From NCBI GenBank assembly GCA_964415395.1, contig CAYPZU010000001.1:25341-89340 (forward strand): a stretch of DNA of 64,000 nucleotides, read 5' to 3'. Below, in pieces: positions 40,906-49,741 of this stretch. The translations under genes were made by a program, and so were the position numbers. Under the pieces are notes generated by a model that did no database searches, was not told the DNA's origin, and saw only the letters and a program-made list of their open reading frames with translations. The DNA comes from CAYPZU01 sp964415395 (GTDB lineage Bacteria > Chlamydiota > Chlamydiia > Chlamydiales > SM23-39). Position 1 is the first letter of the stretch, and each line of letters starts with the position of its first letter.

Positions 40906-43900
40906 ATGCGCTTAATCGAATTTCTCGCACTTTCTCCCGCGCTCCTCCTTGCACTCCCGCAGGGCCACCGGGTCGCCCACGGCTCTGCAGACCTCCAGAA
41001 AACCGAACACCGGCTCACCATCACCGCTTCAGACAAAACCCTTCTTGAGTGGAACGACTTTTCCATCGAAGAGAACGAGACCGCTTGTTTTGTCCTTCCG
41101 TCTTCTCAATCCTCCATCCTCAATCGCGTTCTCGAAGCCTGCCCAAGCCGCCTGCTCGGCAAACTCGAAGCGAATGGCCGCGTCCTCCTGATTAACCCGC
41201 ACGGCGTTCTCGTCGGAGCGAACGCGCAAATCGACACAGGAGCATTCATCGCCTCCTCCCTCGACGTCCTCGACTCCGCCTTTCTCAACTCGAGCGAGCT
41301 CTCCTTTGCTGGCGATTCCAAATCCCCCGTGATCCACCTCGGCTCGATCCATGCCTCCGCAGGCGAAGCCTTCCTGATCGGCCCGAACGTCGAGTGCTGC
41401 GGCTTTATCGGGGCAGCCGGCGACGCCGGAGCTATCGCCGGCTCCTCCGCGCTGCTCAAATCCGAAAGCCTCTCGCTCGCCTATTCCTATGCATCCCATC
41501 GCTCAGAAGCCCTTGCCTCCGCCCTTGTTGCAGGAGCGATCAACGGGAAAAGAGTTCTGGTGTTTGGAGACACGATCACTCTCGCCGACCAGGCCAAAAT
41601 CGACGCTTCCGGAGACTTTGGCGGAGGCTCTATCTTGATAGGCGGAGATTACCAGGGCAAAAACCGCGATATCCAAAACGCGGCTGAAATCTGGACGTCG
41701 CAAAAGGCCTCGATCAATGCCTCGTCCCGGATCTCGGGAGATGGGGGGCGCGTCGTCGTCTGGGGCGATCGGGCGAACTTCTTCTATGGGAGTATTTCTG
41801 CCGAAGGAGGCCTGGAGGCGGGCGACGGAGGTTTTGTCGAAATCTCAAGCCCCTTAAACCTTGAATTCCTGGGAACCGTTTCGACAAGATCTTCCCAAGG
41901 CGAAAGAGGCACCCTTCTTTTGGATCCCACCCAAATAACAATCGGGCCTGCAGGAGCCCCGCAAGCAGTGAACGGCGGCNNNNNNNNNNGGCTGGCGATC
42001 CCCGTGTACGGCGGTGGTGCTGCCTTTGCCCTGAATGCCGCTGCAGGCAATCTATCCACCGCATCCCTTTTGGCCGCTCTCGTAGGAAACAACGTAACTG
42101 TCACCACGCAGGACGGGACGTGCGGGCCTTTTGCGGGAACAGGAAATATTATCGTCAGCGGCGCTCTCGCCATCCCTCTTGGCTCCGGCGACCTGACCCT
42201 GACGGGCGCAAACGTCCGGGTGGACGCTGCCATCAACTACGCGGCAGGCTCGGCTAGCTCAGTCACCATCAATGCGTCGAATGGGATCAACATCTACGAG
42301 GACATTCAAATCCCCGGAACCGGAAACGTGATCCTCAATGAGACGGGAGGGGGAGCGGTCAACATCGGAGATACTCTTCTCGGTGCGCTGGATGTGTCAG
42401 TTGGTTCTCAAAACGGCCTCACCCAACTCTGCGCGCCCAATTCGGCCGTGACGATCCGCGCGAGAAATGTAGGTCCCGGCTCTTCCCAGCTCGGATTTTT
42501 CACCCCCGCGATGGGGCAAAGCACCGGGCCGATCGAAGTGAGCTGCGACACATTGGACTTGACGGGCGGGGGAGCTAACACAGGCGTATTGATTGGACAC
42601 GGCCAAGGGCGTGGCAACGTAGACACTTCCACAACAGCTACAGCAACAATCAATGTGTATGCTGAAAACGACATCACCCTTCAGGGAACGGACGTAGCGG
42701 GCGGCAACCAGGGCCGGGTCTGGATCGGCCACGGAAGCCGGCAATTCCCCGGGGCAGCCAATTGCGATCAGGCAGGAGACATCACGGTCATCAGCCGAAA
42801 TGGGAATATTATCCTCACGCAAGGGAACGATCCAACTGTTAGCGTCTCTCTTGCGAGAATTGGCCATGGCGGCTCTGCAGGCACTGCAGTCCTGGCTGCA
42901 CCCAGCAACATCTCTGGATCGATCACCGTTCAAGCCTGTAATGGTCAAATCGACCTCCTCTCGCAATTTTCAAACAACTCGAACATCTGCATGATCGGCC
43001 ACGGCCACCCGACCCGCTATAACGGGAACGTGTTCAACACCCTCATCGACGTCGCGTGCCGAAACAATTTAACGCTGGACGGCTCGGCCCCAAACAGCCA
43101 AACCGTGATCATCGGATGCGCAAGCGGGAACGGAACGATCCTGAATCTGACCCAAAACATGCGCGTGACTGCTGGAGGGCAGCTCTCGATGATGTCAACG
43201 CAGAACGCGACTATCGGCACTAATTTCAATATCGCAACCATGTTAGAAACTTACACGGGAGATATCGAAGTTGCCGCAGGAAGCATCAACATTTCGGGCA
43301 CAGGGTGTTTGATCGGCGTCACAGTCGGCCCCCAGATGGGTTACAACCTTCTTAACGGCAGCACCTCGGTTCTTTCCCTCTCGAATCTCACGATGAATGT
43401 CAACACGGGAGTGAATAATTTTTCCACGATCGAGCATGGAGGGAACGTGTCTGTCGCCGCGATTGGAAACATGCTGCTGACCGCAGGAGCGGGAAGCGTA
43501 TTGATCGGCACTTCGAACCGCAGTCCAGCAGGTTTTGCAACGACTCGAATTTATGCAGGGGGGAGCATTTTTTCCACCGTCCTCAACCCGGCCCGGGACG
43601 TCATTTTAGGATTTGAAGGAAACGACCTGCTTAACACCAACGGCGGAGGATATAATATCGACATCCGCGCCGGAGGCGATATCCAGATGACAAGAGGCAT
43701 CGTCGGGCTTGCAATCAGCTCCACTTTGGCGGGCAGCATCTTTATCCAGGCGGACAGCCCTTTTCCTCCAGGCTCTATCTGGAGCGCGGCGACGCAAAAC
43801 AATCCGCGCATCTGCGCGCTTGCCTCTCCGCCCACCAATTTTTGCCAGCTGCCCCTCAATATTCCTCTCGTATCAGGCCCCGCCGTCACCGCCATCTGCG

Positions 43901-45276
43901 GAGTCCCTCTCTCTTTGGCTTTGACCGAAGCTTTTCTTCTTCCCCTCGGAGGGAATCTGAATTCAGGGAATATCGCTGCGAATGGCTCTGGAGCCTTTAG
44001 CGTAGTTCATTTCAACCCGCCGAATATCATCTTTCAAACCACCTCGGGCAATATCACAGTCAATTCAGCCTGTTCAAATGTTGCAACAGGAGCCGCCCAG
44101 AGCCTCAGCATCGGAACTGTCCCCGGCACCGACACCCTTCAAGTGATCACCGACAGCGGAAATATCACGATCTCCGGTTCCGTGTGCGGCGACGCTTTCC
44201 ACGACGTCTCGATCCGCTCTGTTGCCAATGCCTGGACCAGCGGCTCGATCGAAGTCCGCGCTTGCGATAATATCAATGTGCTGGACGATGTGGTAACAGA
44301 CGGACTCAACAGCACGATCACGATGGTCGCCGATAATAATCTCAACGGCACAGGCAATTTGACGATCGGCAACGGTGAAATAATCCAAACAATCAATGGC
44401 AGCATCGCCCTTTCGGCAGGTTTGAAAGACGCCAGCTGCCAGCCTCCCTCCATCTGCACCCGCTTCAATAGCCGGACCGCCAACATCATCCATAACAGCA
44501 ACTGCCTCGTCACATCGACCAATGGCAGCATCCTGGAAACCGCCTCCGGCTCCATTCTAATCAATAACGCGACAGTCACTACAGCGAACGGCGCGATCCA
44601 AATGCTCGCCGGCGTAGACATCAACATCAACAGCACCGTCGGCGGAGCTTTAGCGACCGGCCCTATCACACTCATCGCCGGCCGCGATATCCATCTCCTC
44701 TCTGCAACCTCCCTCGTCTCCTCGCTCAATTCCGTCACCCTCGTGTGCGACAACGACTTTCCCAGCTGCCCATTCAATCCTTTCCGCTCGCCGATCGGCA
44801 AGGTCACTACTGTCGCCGGCAGCCGGATCATCGGAGACCCGCTTTTCATCTTTACGGCCCTGCAGTCGGAAAACAGCTTGCTGGGAACTCTCAATGGCGC
44901 ATCGTTTACCGCCTCCCCCGATCTTTACACCGACACGTCATCGGAAGTTTGGTGCACCGTTTTCAACTGCCCGGGATTTTCCAACTGCGCAGGCTCCGCT
45001 TTCCCCATCGGCCTGGGCGATCCCTACACCGTGTTTTACAAAGACTGCCTTGAAATTGCGATAAGACGGGCGACGGTCATCGTCGACCAATTCCTTGTCG
45101 ACCTCCACCCCTTCAACGAATACCCGGGCTGGATCGAGGAATTTTTCTTTACTTATGAAGACATGCCGCTCATGAACTTCAAAGACCCGTATTACTTCCG
45201 CAGGCGGGAGCTTCACGCGGTCAACCACCCGAAATCGTGGACTGCATGGATGAACCAGGCTCGCTTCACCAAATAG
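40906..45276 (+). CDS. Filamentous-haemagglutinin-type two-partner secretion protein
   Basis: The 1456-residue product starts with a leader (MRLIEFLALSPALLLALPQG). A two-partner secretion domain follows, with the diagnostic NPHGVLVGANAQIDTGAFIA and GSIHASAGEAFLIG-type motifs (about 95-170). The rest is a long beta-helix of Gly/Asn/Thr/Ile-rich rungs. Four copies of IGHG (bases about 42592-43003) mark a rung-like repeat. The last 100 residues are different: Cys-containing and aromatic (YPGWIEEFFFTYEDMP), perhaps a folded cap. Such proteins cross the outer membrane through a TpsB/FhaC pore and act in adhesion or toxicity. No TpsB gene is in the window. A ten-N gap interrupts it at 41980-41989. 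There is no clear ribosome site. Confidence 0.85.
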   Translation: MRLIEFLALSPALLLALPQGHRVAHGSADLQKTEHRLTITASDKTLLEWNDFSIEENETACFVLPSSQSSILNRVLEACPSRLLGKLEANGRVLLINPHGVLVGANAQIDTGAFIASSLDVLDSAFLNSSELSFAGDSKSPVIHLGSIHASAGEAFLIGPNVECCGFIGAAGDAGAIAGSSALLKSESLSLAYSYASHRSEALASALVAGAINGKRVLVFGDTITLADQAKIDASGDFGGGSILIGGDYQGKNRDIQNAAEIWTSQKASINASSRISGDGGRVVVWGDRANFFYGSISAEGGLEAGDGGFVEISSPLNLEFLGTVSTRSSQGERGTLLLDPTQITIGPAGAPQAVNGGXXXXLAIPVYGGGAAFALNAAAGNLSTASLLAALVGNNVTVTTQDGTCGPFAGTGNIIVSGALAIPLGSGDLTLTGANVRVDAAINYAAGSASSVTINASNGINIYEDIQIPGTGNVILNETGGGAVNIGDTLLGALDVSVGSQNGLTQLCAPNSAVTIRARNVGPGSSQLGFFTPAMGQSTGPIEVSCDTLDLTGGGANTGVLIGHGQGRGNVDTSTTATATINVYAENDITLQGTDVAGGNQGRVWIGHGSRQFPGAANCDQAGDITVISRNGNIILTQGNDPTVSVSLARIGHGGSAGTAVLAAPSNISGSITVQACNGQIDLLSQFSNNSNICMIGHGHPTRYNGNVFNTLIDVACRNNLTLDGSAPNSQTVIIGCASGNGTILNLTQNMRVTAGGQLSMMSTQNATIGTNFNIATMLETYTGDIEVAAGSINISGTGCLIGVTVGPQMGYNLLNGSTSVLSLSNLTMNVNTGVNNFSTIEHGGNVSVAAIGNMLLTAGAGSVLIGTSNRSPAGFATTRIYAGGSIFSTVLNPARDVILGFEGNDLLNTNGGGYNIDIRAGGDIQMTRGIVGLAISSTLAGSIFIQADSPFPPGSIWSAATQNNPRICALASPPTNFCQLPLNIPLVSGPAVTAICGVPLSLALTEAFLLPLGGNLNSGNIAANGSGAFSVVHFNPPNIIFQTTSGNITVNSACSNVATGAAQSLSIGTVPGTDTLQVITDSGNITISGSVCGDAFHDVSIRSVANAWTSGSIEVRACDNINVLDDVVTDGLNSTITMVADNNLNGTGNLTIGNGEIIQTINGSIALSAGLKDASCQPPSICTRFNSRTANIIHNSNCLVTSTNGSILETASGSILINNATVTTANGAIQMLAGVDININSTVGGALATGPITLIAGRDIHLLSATSLVSSLNSVTLVCDNDFPSCPFNPFRSPIGKVTTVAGSRIIGDPLFIFTALQSENSLLGTLNGASFTASPDLYTDTSSEVWCTVFNCPGFSNCAGSAFPIGLGDPYTVFYKDCLEIAIRRATVIVDQFLVDLHPFNEYPGWIEEFFFTYEDMPLMNFKDPYYFRRRELHAVNHPKSWTAWMNQARFTK
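41980..41989. other. Assembly gap of ten N inside the adhesin gene
   Basis: The frame is kept across ten N, but the gap lies in repetitive beta-helix sequence, so the true missing length, and the protein length, are uncertain. Confidence 0.97.
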
Positions 45277-45329
45277 TTTTCAATCGTCTTGAAGTTGCTT
45301 AAAATCCCCCCCTCTTCTACAAAAGGCTT

Positions 45330-46172
45330 ATGCGCCTTCTGGGAATCTTTCTCGTCGTCCTCTCGATGTTCCTCTTCCCCGTGACCTACGCCTGCTTCAA
45401 GGAGGCCAGCCCCTATCTTCCCAACACGCTGATCGTTTTCTTCTCGAGCCTCGGAAGCTGGATCATCCTCCTCCCTTTCGCTCTCAAACAGCCCCTTAAA
45501 ACCGACAAGCTCGGCCTCATCTCGCTCCGCACCCTCTTCGGCCTCGGCTCGATGATGCTCATCACGCTCGCCCTGAAAACCACCAACATCGCGGAAACCG
45601 TCCGTCTCAACAACGCAGCCCCTCTTTTCGTCCCTCTCATCGTCTGGATCTGGCACCGCACCCGCATCCCGAATCTACTCTGGGTCAGCCTGCTCATCGG
45701 CTTCCTCGGCATTTTCATCGTGATCCGCCCCGGCTTCGCCGCCGTCCACATCGGCACACTCTTCGCCTTCCTCTCCGGCATCACCTCCGCGCTCCTTCTC
45801 GTCGCCGCGCGCCAGATCGCCCACGAGCCCTTCGTCCGCGTCCTCTTCTACTACTTCCTCCTCTTCGCGCTCCTCCTCTCCCCCTTCCTCTTCGCCTCCT
45901 GGCAAAACCCTCCCCTCTTCATCTGGGGCCTCATTGCCCTATCCAGCATTTCGCAGCTCCTCGCGCAACTCTCTTTCACCGCGGGCCTGCGCCACGTCAG
46001 CTCCCACGACGCCGCGCCCTTCATCTATTCGAGCGTCGTATTCTCCGGCCTCATCGACTGGGCCGTCTGGCACAAAACCCCCTCCCTGATCACCCTCATC
46101 GGGATGGCGGTCGTCTGCTTCGCCGCCGCCCTCTCGATCATGCTCTCCTCCAAACCCAAAGAAAATAAATAA
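45330..46172 (+). CDS. EamA/DMT-family transporter
   Basis: The 280-residue product has ten membrane helices in two EamA repeats. Landmarks include TNIAETVRLNNAAPLFVPLIVWIW closing the first repeat (here split into shorter motifs such as NNAAPLFVP) and HVSSHDAAPFIYSSVVFSG in the second. It is an exporter or importer of a small metabolite; the substrate is unknown. An AAAAGG ribosome site precedes the ATG. It follows the adhesin gene by 53 bases and ends in a family A repeat. Confidence 0.82.
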   Translation: MRLLGIFLVVLSMFLFPVTYACFKEASPYLPNTLIVFFSSLGSWIILLPFALKQPLKTDKLGLISLRTLFGLGSMMLITLALKTTNIAETVRLNNAAPLFVPLIVWIWHRTRIPNLLWVSLLIGFLGIFIVIRPGFAAVHIGTLFAFLSGITSALLLVAARQIAHEPFVRVLFYYFLLFALLLSPFLFASWQNPPLFIWGLIALSSISQLLAQLSFTAGLRHVSSHDAAPFIYSSVVFSGLIDWAVWHKTPSLITLIGMAVVCFAAALSIMLSSKPKENK

Positions 46173-46375
46173 GATCCACCACAGAGGCACAGAGGCGCGA
46201 AACGCGCAAAAAAGAATGGCTGCTTATCATGCAATCCCGTTCTTCAGAACGGGATTATCCTGCCTGATCCTGTCGATCCTGTTATTATTTTCTACTCGGA
46301 CTGATACCAAATGACCGTCCCAGAACCAGCCATCTCTGGTTTTATCCTGTCGATCCTGTTATTATTTTTCTCAGA
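46172..46375. repeat. Family A repeat, perfect hairpin and two family B CAGGAT/ATCCTG copies
   Basis: The 203-base gap has no gene. CACAGAG tandem words and the hairpin GCGCG-AAA-CGCGC begin it (46180-46211). AATCCCGTTCT-TC-AGAACGGGATT (46233-46256) is a perfect 11-base-pair stem. Then ATCCTGTCGATCCTGTTATT occurs twice (about 46266 and 46344), 78 bases apart. The genes on both sides converge here. Confidence 0.8.
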
Positions 46376-46564
46376 CTAATCCCAGCGGCGGGACTTTTTG
46401 GACTTCGACTGTTTCCAGTGGGTGTCGATTTCTGCGCCGTCTAGCCAGGCGGCTGCGGCTTTATAAAGAGCTTTGCCCTGATTCAAAAGCGTCTCCTCGC
46501 GGCCCGAGGCGATGACCCAGACATACGCGCAGAGAAGGAGGACGGCCCAGAAGATTTTCCTCAT
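46376..46564 (-). CDS. Small membrane-anchored or secreted protein, unknown
   Basis: Function unknown. The 62-residue product has an N-terminal hydrophobic leader (MRKIFWAVLLLCAYVWVIASG) that could be a signal peptide or a single anchor. A helical linker and a very basic tail (KQSKSKKSRRW) follow. It is supported by the leader, the typical codon use and its position between repeats, but it is short enough that a chance frame cannot be excluded. A structured element lies 37 bases upstream. Confidence 0.5.
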   Translation of the reverse strand: MRKIFWAVLLLCAYVWVIASGREETLLNQGKALYKAAAAWLDGAEIDTHWKQSKSKKSRRWD

Positions 46565-46600
46565 GAATCTATCCGCAAAGTAGAAGGTTTAGGAATTCGA

Positions 46601-46710
46601 GAAAGTTTTTGCGACCCAGTGCAGCATGGAGTCTCGATGCCAACTTGAGAAAGTTGGCGAGAGCGAATGCTGAGGGGCCCCGTTTCGGGGCGCTGGGACC
46701 AAAAAGTTTC
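46601..46710. other. Structured element (three-way-junction-like), candidate RNA or palindromic repeat
   Basis: The outer stem is GAAAGTTTTTG (46601-46611) with CAAAAAGTTTC (46700-46710), one G-G mismatch. The next stem is CCCAGTGC (46615-46622) with GCGCTGGG (46690-46697), with one G-U pair. Two hairpins lie within: CAGCAT...GCCAACTT-GAG-AAGTTGGC...ATGCTG (46622-46672) and GCCCCG-TTT-CGGGGC (46677-46691). It lies between a small minus-strand gene and the polyketide synthase gene, 90 bases before the latter. It could be a 5' leader element of either gene, an independent RNA, or a repeat. Confidence 0.5.
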
Positions 46711-46799
46711 CGAAGACCGACGTTATAAGTTGCGGACAGGTTCATATTTGCACACTAAATTCGATTGCCAATTAAATCAATAACCTCTATGCAATAGCC

Positions 46800-47900
46800 A
46801 TGCTGGTATCTGATTTTCAAATCCTTCGGCCTCAGTTCGAAACCGCGCAGGAAAAGACCCTCGAATGGCTCGCCTCCGCGCACGCCCGCGCAGCCCGCGA
46901 CGAGACGTTCCGCGAGAAGATCCGCGAGAAACTCTGGCATGTCGGGTGCAAGCCCGACCGGATCGAAAAACGGGGCCACGTGCTCGCCGACTTTCTGGGG
47001 AACGACTGGGAGAAGATGGAAATCTACCAGCTCGACGAACACCCAAAAGGAAAAGACTTTTCCCACCGCTCCAAAATCTTCGATGAAAATGTATCGCGCC
47101 TCTTCGAAATCTTCTATCAAAATCAAAACGCTCCCGACGATCTGATCCATGTGAGCTGCACAGGCTACGTCTCTCCCAGCGGCGCGCAAAAAATCGTCTC
47201 GGCCAAAGGCTGGGGCGAAACGACCACCGTAACCCACGCCTACCATATGGGCTGCTACGGCTCCCTTCCCGCGCTGCGGATGGCCAAAGGCTTTTTGGCG
47301 AGCGAGCCCGAGAAGAGGCAAACCGACATCGTCCACACCGAAATCTGCTGCCTCCACGTCAATCCCTCGCTCCATTCGACCGACCAGCTCGTCACGCAAA
47401 GCCTCTTCGCAGACGGCTTCATCAAATACTCGCTCAAACAGGAATCCTCCGGCTCCGGCTTTGCGCTCCTCGCTATCCAGGAAGAGATCATCCCCGAATC
47501 GACCCATGCGATGACCTGGAACGTCGTCGACTGGGGCAACCAGATGTATCTGGCGAAAGAAGTGCCCGTCCTGATCGCCCGCCATCTCGAAGGGTATCTG
47601 AAAAGGCTATGCGCCAAAGGAAAACGGGCTCTTGAGAAAGCCTGTTTCGCCATCCACCCGGGCGGGCCGAAAATCCTGCAGCACGTGCAGCAGCTCTTCC
47701 GCCTCTCCGACAAACAGATGGAGCACAGCTTTAACATCCTCAAGAAGTATGGGAACATGTCGTCTGCGACATTGCCCCACATCTGGGATGCCCTTCTCAA
47801 AGACGAAACGATTCCCGATGGGACGCCCGTCGTCAGCCTGGCGTTTGGGCCGGGACTCACAATCTCAGGGAGCCTGATGGAAAAACGATGTGGAGCTTAA
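46800..47900 (+). CDS. Type III polyketide synthase (chalcone/alkylpyrone-synthase family)
   Basis: A thiolase-fold synthase of 366 residues with the complete type III triad. Cys152 is in HMGCYGSLPALRMA, His286 in FAIHPGGPKIL, and Asn319 in YGNMSSATL. The His-to-Asn spacing of 33 residues is the same as in plant chalcone synthase, and the Cys-to-His spacing is 134 compared with 139. The enzyme extends an acyl-CoA starter with malonyl-CoA and cyclises the product to a pyrone, resorcinol or related ring. The starter cannot be read from the sequence. Long-chain acyl starters are common in bacteria. The gene overlaps a membrane protein gene by 13 bases, which overlaps a UbiG-like methyltransferase. 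No clear ribosome site is visible. Confidence 0.9.
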   Translation: MLVSDFQILRPQFETAQEKTLEWLASAHARAARDETFREKIREKLWHVGCKPDRIEKRGHVLADFLGNDWEKMEIYQLDEHPKGKDFSHRSKIFDENVSRLFEIFYQNQNAPDDLIHVSCTGYVSPSGAQKIVSAKGWGETTTVTHAYHMGCYGSLPALRMAKGFLASEPEKRQTDIVHTEICCLHVNPSLHSTDQLVTQSLFADGFIKYSLKQESSGSGFALLAIQEEIIPESTHAMTWNVVDWGNQMYLAKEVPVLIARHLEGYLKRLCAKGKRALEKACFAIHPGGPKILQHVQQLFRLSDKQMEHSFNILKKYGNMSSATLPHIWDALLKDETIPDGTPVVSLAFGPGLTISGSLMEKRCGA

Positions 47901-48394
47901 GCCTCATCCCCTTCGCCCTCCAGGCCCTCGCCATCTTCTTCGACGAGGCCTATTTCCATGTCCGGCGCGGACTTCCGAAATGGGAGCGGATCGGACATCC
48001 CATCGACACCTCAAGCGTTCTTCTCTGCATGGGGTTTGTCATCTGGGTCCCCTTCTCCCTCAAAGCGCTCATCGGGTATATCGCGCTCGCCTCTTTTTCC
48101 TCGCTCCTCGTGACGAAAGACGAGTTCGTCCATAAAGAGCATTGCCCAGGAGCGGAAAATTGGCTCCACGCGATCCTCTTCACGCTCCACCCGATTACGC
48201 TGATTATGGCAGGGTTTATCTGGCCGGTGGCGCAAGGCGCCGAAACCGCGCCCTGGATCGCCCGCTGGCTCGACGCCCCCGCCCCGCTCGCGCTCTTTTT
48301 GAAAGGGCAGTTTGCCGCGATGGCCTCGTTTCTCATTTACCAAATCGTGTTTTGGAACTTCGTATGGAAAAACAAGCCGGTCCTCAAACAATAA
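47888..48394 (+). CDS. Integral membrane protein of the polyketide cluster
   Basis: The 168-residue product has four or five hydrophobic segments (about 2-19, 42-60, 62-78, 92-112 and 138-160). His, Glu and Asp lie at segment ends, including FFDEAYFHVRRG and DEFVHKEHCPGAENWLH. Clusters like HKEHC and HxxxxxLHP in a small helical bundle would suit a metal- or lipid-active membrane enzyme, but I recognise no family. It overlaps the synthase by 13 bases and the methyltransferase by 31, so the three are almost certainly translated together. A role in modifying or exporting the polyketide is inference. Confidence 0.78.
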   Translation: MWSLSLIPFALQALAIFFDEAYFHVRRGLPKWERIGHPIDTSSVLLCMGFVIWVPFSLKALIGYIALASFSSLLVTKDEFVHKEHCPGAENWLHAILFTLHPITLIMAGFIWPVAQGAETAPWIARWLDAPAPLALFLKGQFAAMASFLIYQIVFWNFVWKNKPVLKQ

Positions 48395-49116
48395 ATAATG
48401 AGTTCTACGAAGAGCTGGGAGACGGCTGGTATACCGCCTTCGACCACCCGATCGCATTGCTCCGCGCCGAGAACGCCGTCCGCGTTCCCTGGATTCTCGA
48501 CAAACTCGGATCCAAACCGCAAGCGGTTCTCGACATCGGCTGCGGCGCAGGGCTGTTGACCAACGCGCTGGCCGCCGCGGGACATAAAACCTCGGGCGTC
48601 GACCTCTCCGAATCGAGTCTTGAAGCGGCGCGCCGCCGCGATCCAACGCAAACGGTTTGCTACCTCAAAGCCAACGCCTACTGCCTCCCCTTCCCGAACG
48701 CCTCGTTCGACGCCTGCTGTGCAACCGATGTTTTAGAGCACGTCGAAGACCCGGGCCTCCTCATCGCCGAAGCAAGCCGCGTCCTCAAGCCAGGCGGGCT
48801 CTTCTTCTTCCACACCTTCAACCGCAATCCCCTCAGCTATCTCCTCATCATCAAAGGGGTCGACTGGTTTGTGAAAAACGCCCCGAAAAATATGCACATC
48901 TATCCCCTCTTCATAAAACCCTCCGAACTCGAAGAGCTGCTCCAGACGTACAGACTCGAGTCGCTCGAATGGGTCGGCCTGCGCCCAGCCATCTGCAACC
49001 GCCCGTTCTTCCAGATGCTCCTCACCCGCAAAGTTCCAAAAGATTTCCGTTTCTGTTTTTCGAAAAGCCTCGCCACCGGCTACTGCGGCATCGCGAGAAA
49101 GCGGCGCCTTGCCTGA
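48364..49116 (+). CDS. UbiG/COQ3-like O-methyltransferase
   Basis: A class I methyltransferase of 250 residues from the ATG at 48364. Landmarks are the UbiG-like N-terminal NNEFYEELGDGWY, motif I VLDIGCGAGLLTNALA (55-70), SGVDLSESSLEAA, ATDVLEHVEDP and RVLKPGGLFFFHTFNRN. The segment around SYLLIIKGVDWFVKNAPKNMHIYPLFIKP matches the UbiG substrate lid that sits on the membrane (quoted here only in part: DWFVKNAPKNMH). UbiG methylates polyprenyl catechols in ubiquinone synthesis. Here it probably methylates a resorcinol or phenol hydroxyl made by the neighbouring polyketide synthase. It ends 72 bases before the peroxidase gene. Confidence 0.87.
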   Translation: MEKQAGPQTINNEFYEELGDGWYTAFDHPIALLRAENAVRVPWILDKLGSKPQAVLDIGCGAGLLTNALAAAGHKTSGVDLSESSLEAARRRDPTQTVCYLKANAYCLPFPNASFDACCATDVLEHVEDPGLLIAEASRVLKPGGLFFFHTFNRNPLSYLLIIKGVDWFVKNAPKNMHIYPLFIKPSELEELLQTYRLESLEWVGLRPAICNRPFFQMLLTRKVPKDFRFCFSKSLATGYCGIARKRRLA

Positions 49117-49187
49117 CATCTTCATTTTTGCATGTAGGAAAATCGGCCGCGGAGTAAGATGGTCGCCTCGTCAAAAAAGGAGTATCT

Positions 49188-49697
49188 ATGGCGCAAGTCA
49201 CTTTGAAAGCGAAACCCGTCAACACCGCAGGGAACCTCCCCGCTGTCCACACCAAAGCGCACGATTTCAAACTCGTCGACAAAGACCTGAATGAAAGATC
49301 GCTCCATGAATTTCATGGGAAAAGAAAACTCATCGCGACCGCTCCGAGCCTCGATACCGGCGTCTGCAGCACGATGGCTAAACACTTCAACGAATTCGGC
49401 AAAAAACACCCCAACCTGATCCTGATCACCGTGACCGCCGACCTTCCGTTCGCCCAAAAACGTTTCTGCGAGACGGAGCATGTGCATAACGTTCTCACCC
49501 TTTCGATGATGAGGGACAAAAATTTTGGAAACGATTACGGGGTATTGCTAAAAGATGGGCCGCTTGCAGGGCTTCTTGCCCGCTCGGTGCTGGTTCTCGA
49601 CGAGAAAGACCATGTTCTCTACGCAGAGCTTGTATCTGAAATATCGCAGGAGCCGAACTATCATAAGGCCTTTGATTTCCTTCTCGGCCATAGATAA
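49188..49697 (+). CDS. tpx: Thiol peroxidase (Tpx)
   Basis: An atypical 2-Cys peroxiredoxin of 169 residues. The peroxidatic Cys is in PSLDTGVCSTMAKHFN and the resolving Cys in FAQKRFCE, about 33 residues apart, as in E. coli Tpx. It reduces hydrogen peroxide and alkyl (lipid) peroxides using thioredoxin. It has a strong ribosome site AAGGAG 6 bases from the start, and its leader is identical over 19 bases to that of the gene at 10583. It is followed by a clear stem-loop terminator. Confidence 0.96.
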   Translation: MAQVTLKAKPVNTAGNLPAVHTKAHDFKLVDKDLNERSLHEFHGKRKLIATAPSLDTGVCSTMAKHFNEFGKKHPNLILITVTADLPFAQKRFCETEHVHNVLTLSMMRDKNFGNDYGVLLKDGPLAGLLARSVLVLDEKDHVLYAELVSEISQEPNYHKAFDFLLGHR

Positions 49698-49708
49698 CAA
49701 AAAGAAAA

Positions 49709-49733
49709 GGAGCCTATCGGAAAGATAGGCTCC
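49709..49733 (-). terminator. Bidirectional stem-loop terminator
   Basis: GGAGCCTATC (49709-49718), loop GGAAA, GATAGGCTCC (49724-49733): a perfect ten-base-pair stem. On the minus strand it is followed by TTTTCTTTTTG, a good tail for the gene ending at 49742. On the plus strand the tail is poor, but it may still stop tpx transcripts. Confidence 0.85.
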
Positions 49734-49741
49734 AGAGAAAA

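Noticed and set aside
40188..41066. 292-codon minus-strand open frame bridging the hydrolase and adhesin genes
   Set aside because: Overlaps two well-supported genes and has no domain or ribosome site.
42592..43003. Four evenly spaced ATHGGCCAYGG-like words as a DNA repeat or recombination site
   Set aside because: They encode the IGHG motif of beta-helix rungs within one continuous frame, and spacing varies, so they are protein repeats.
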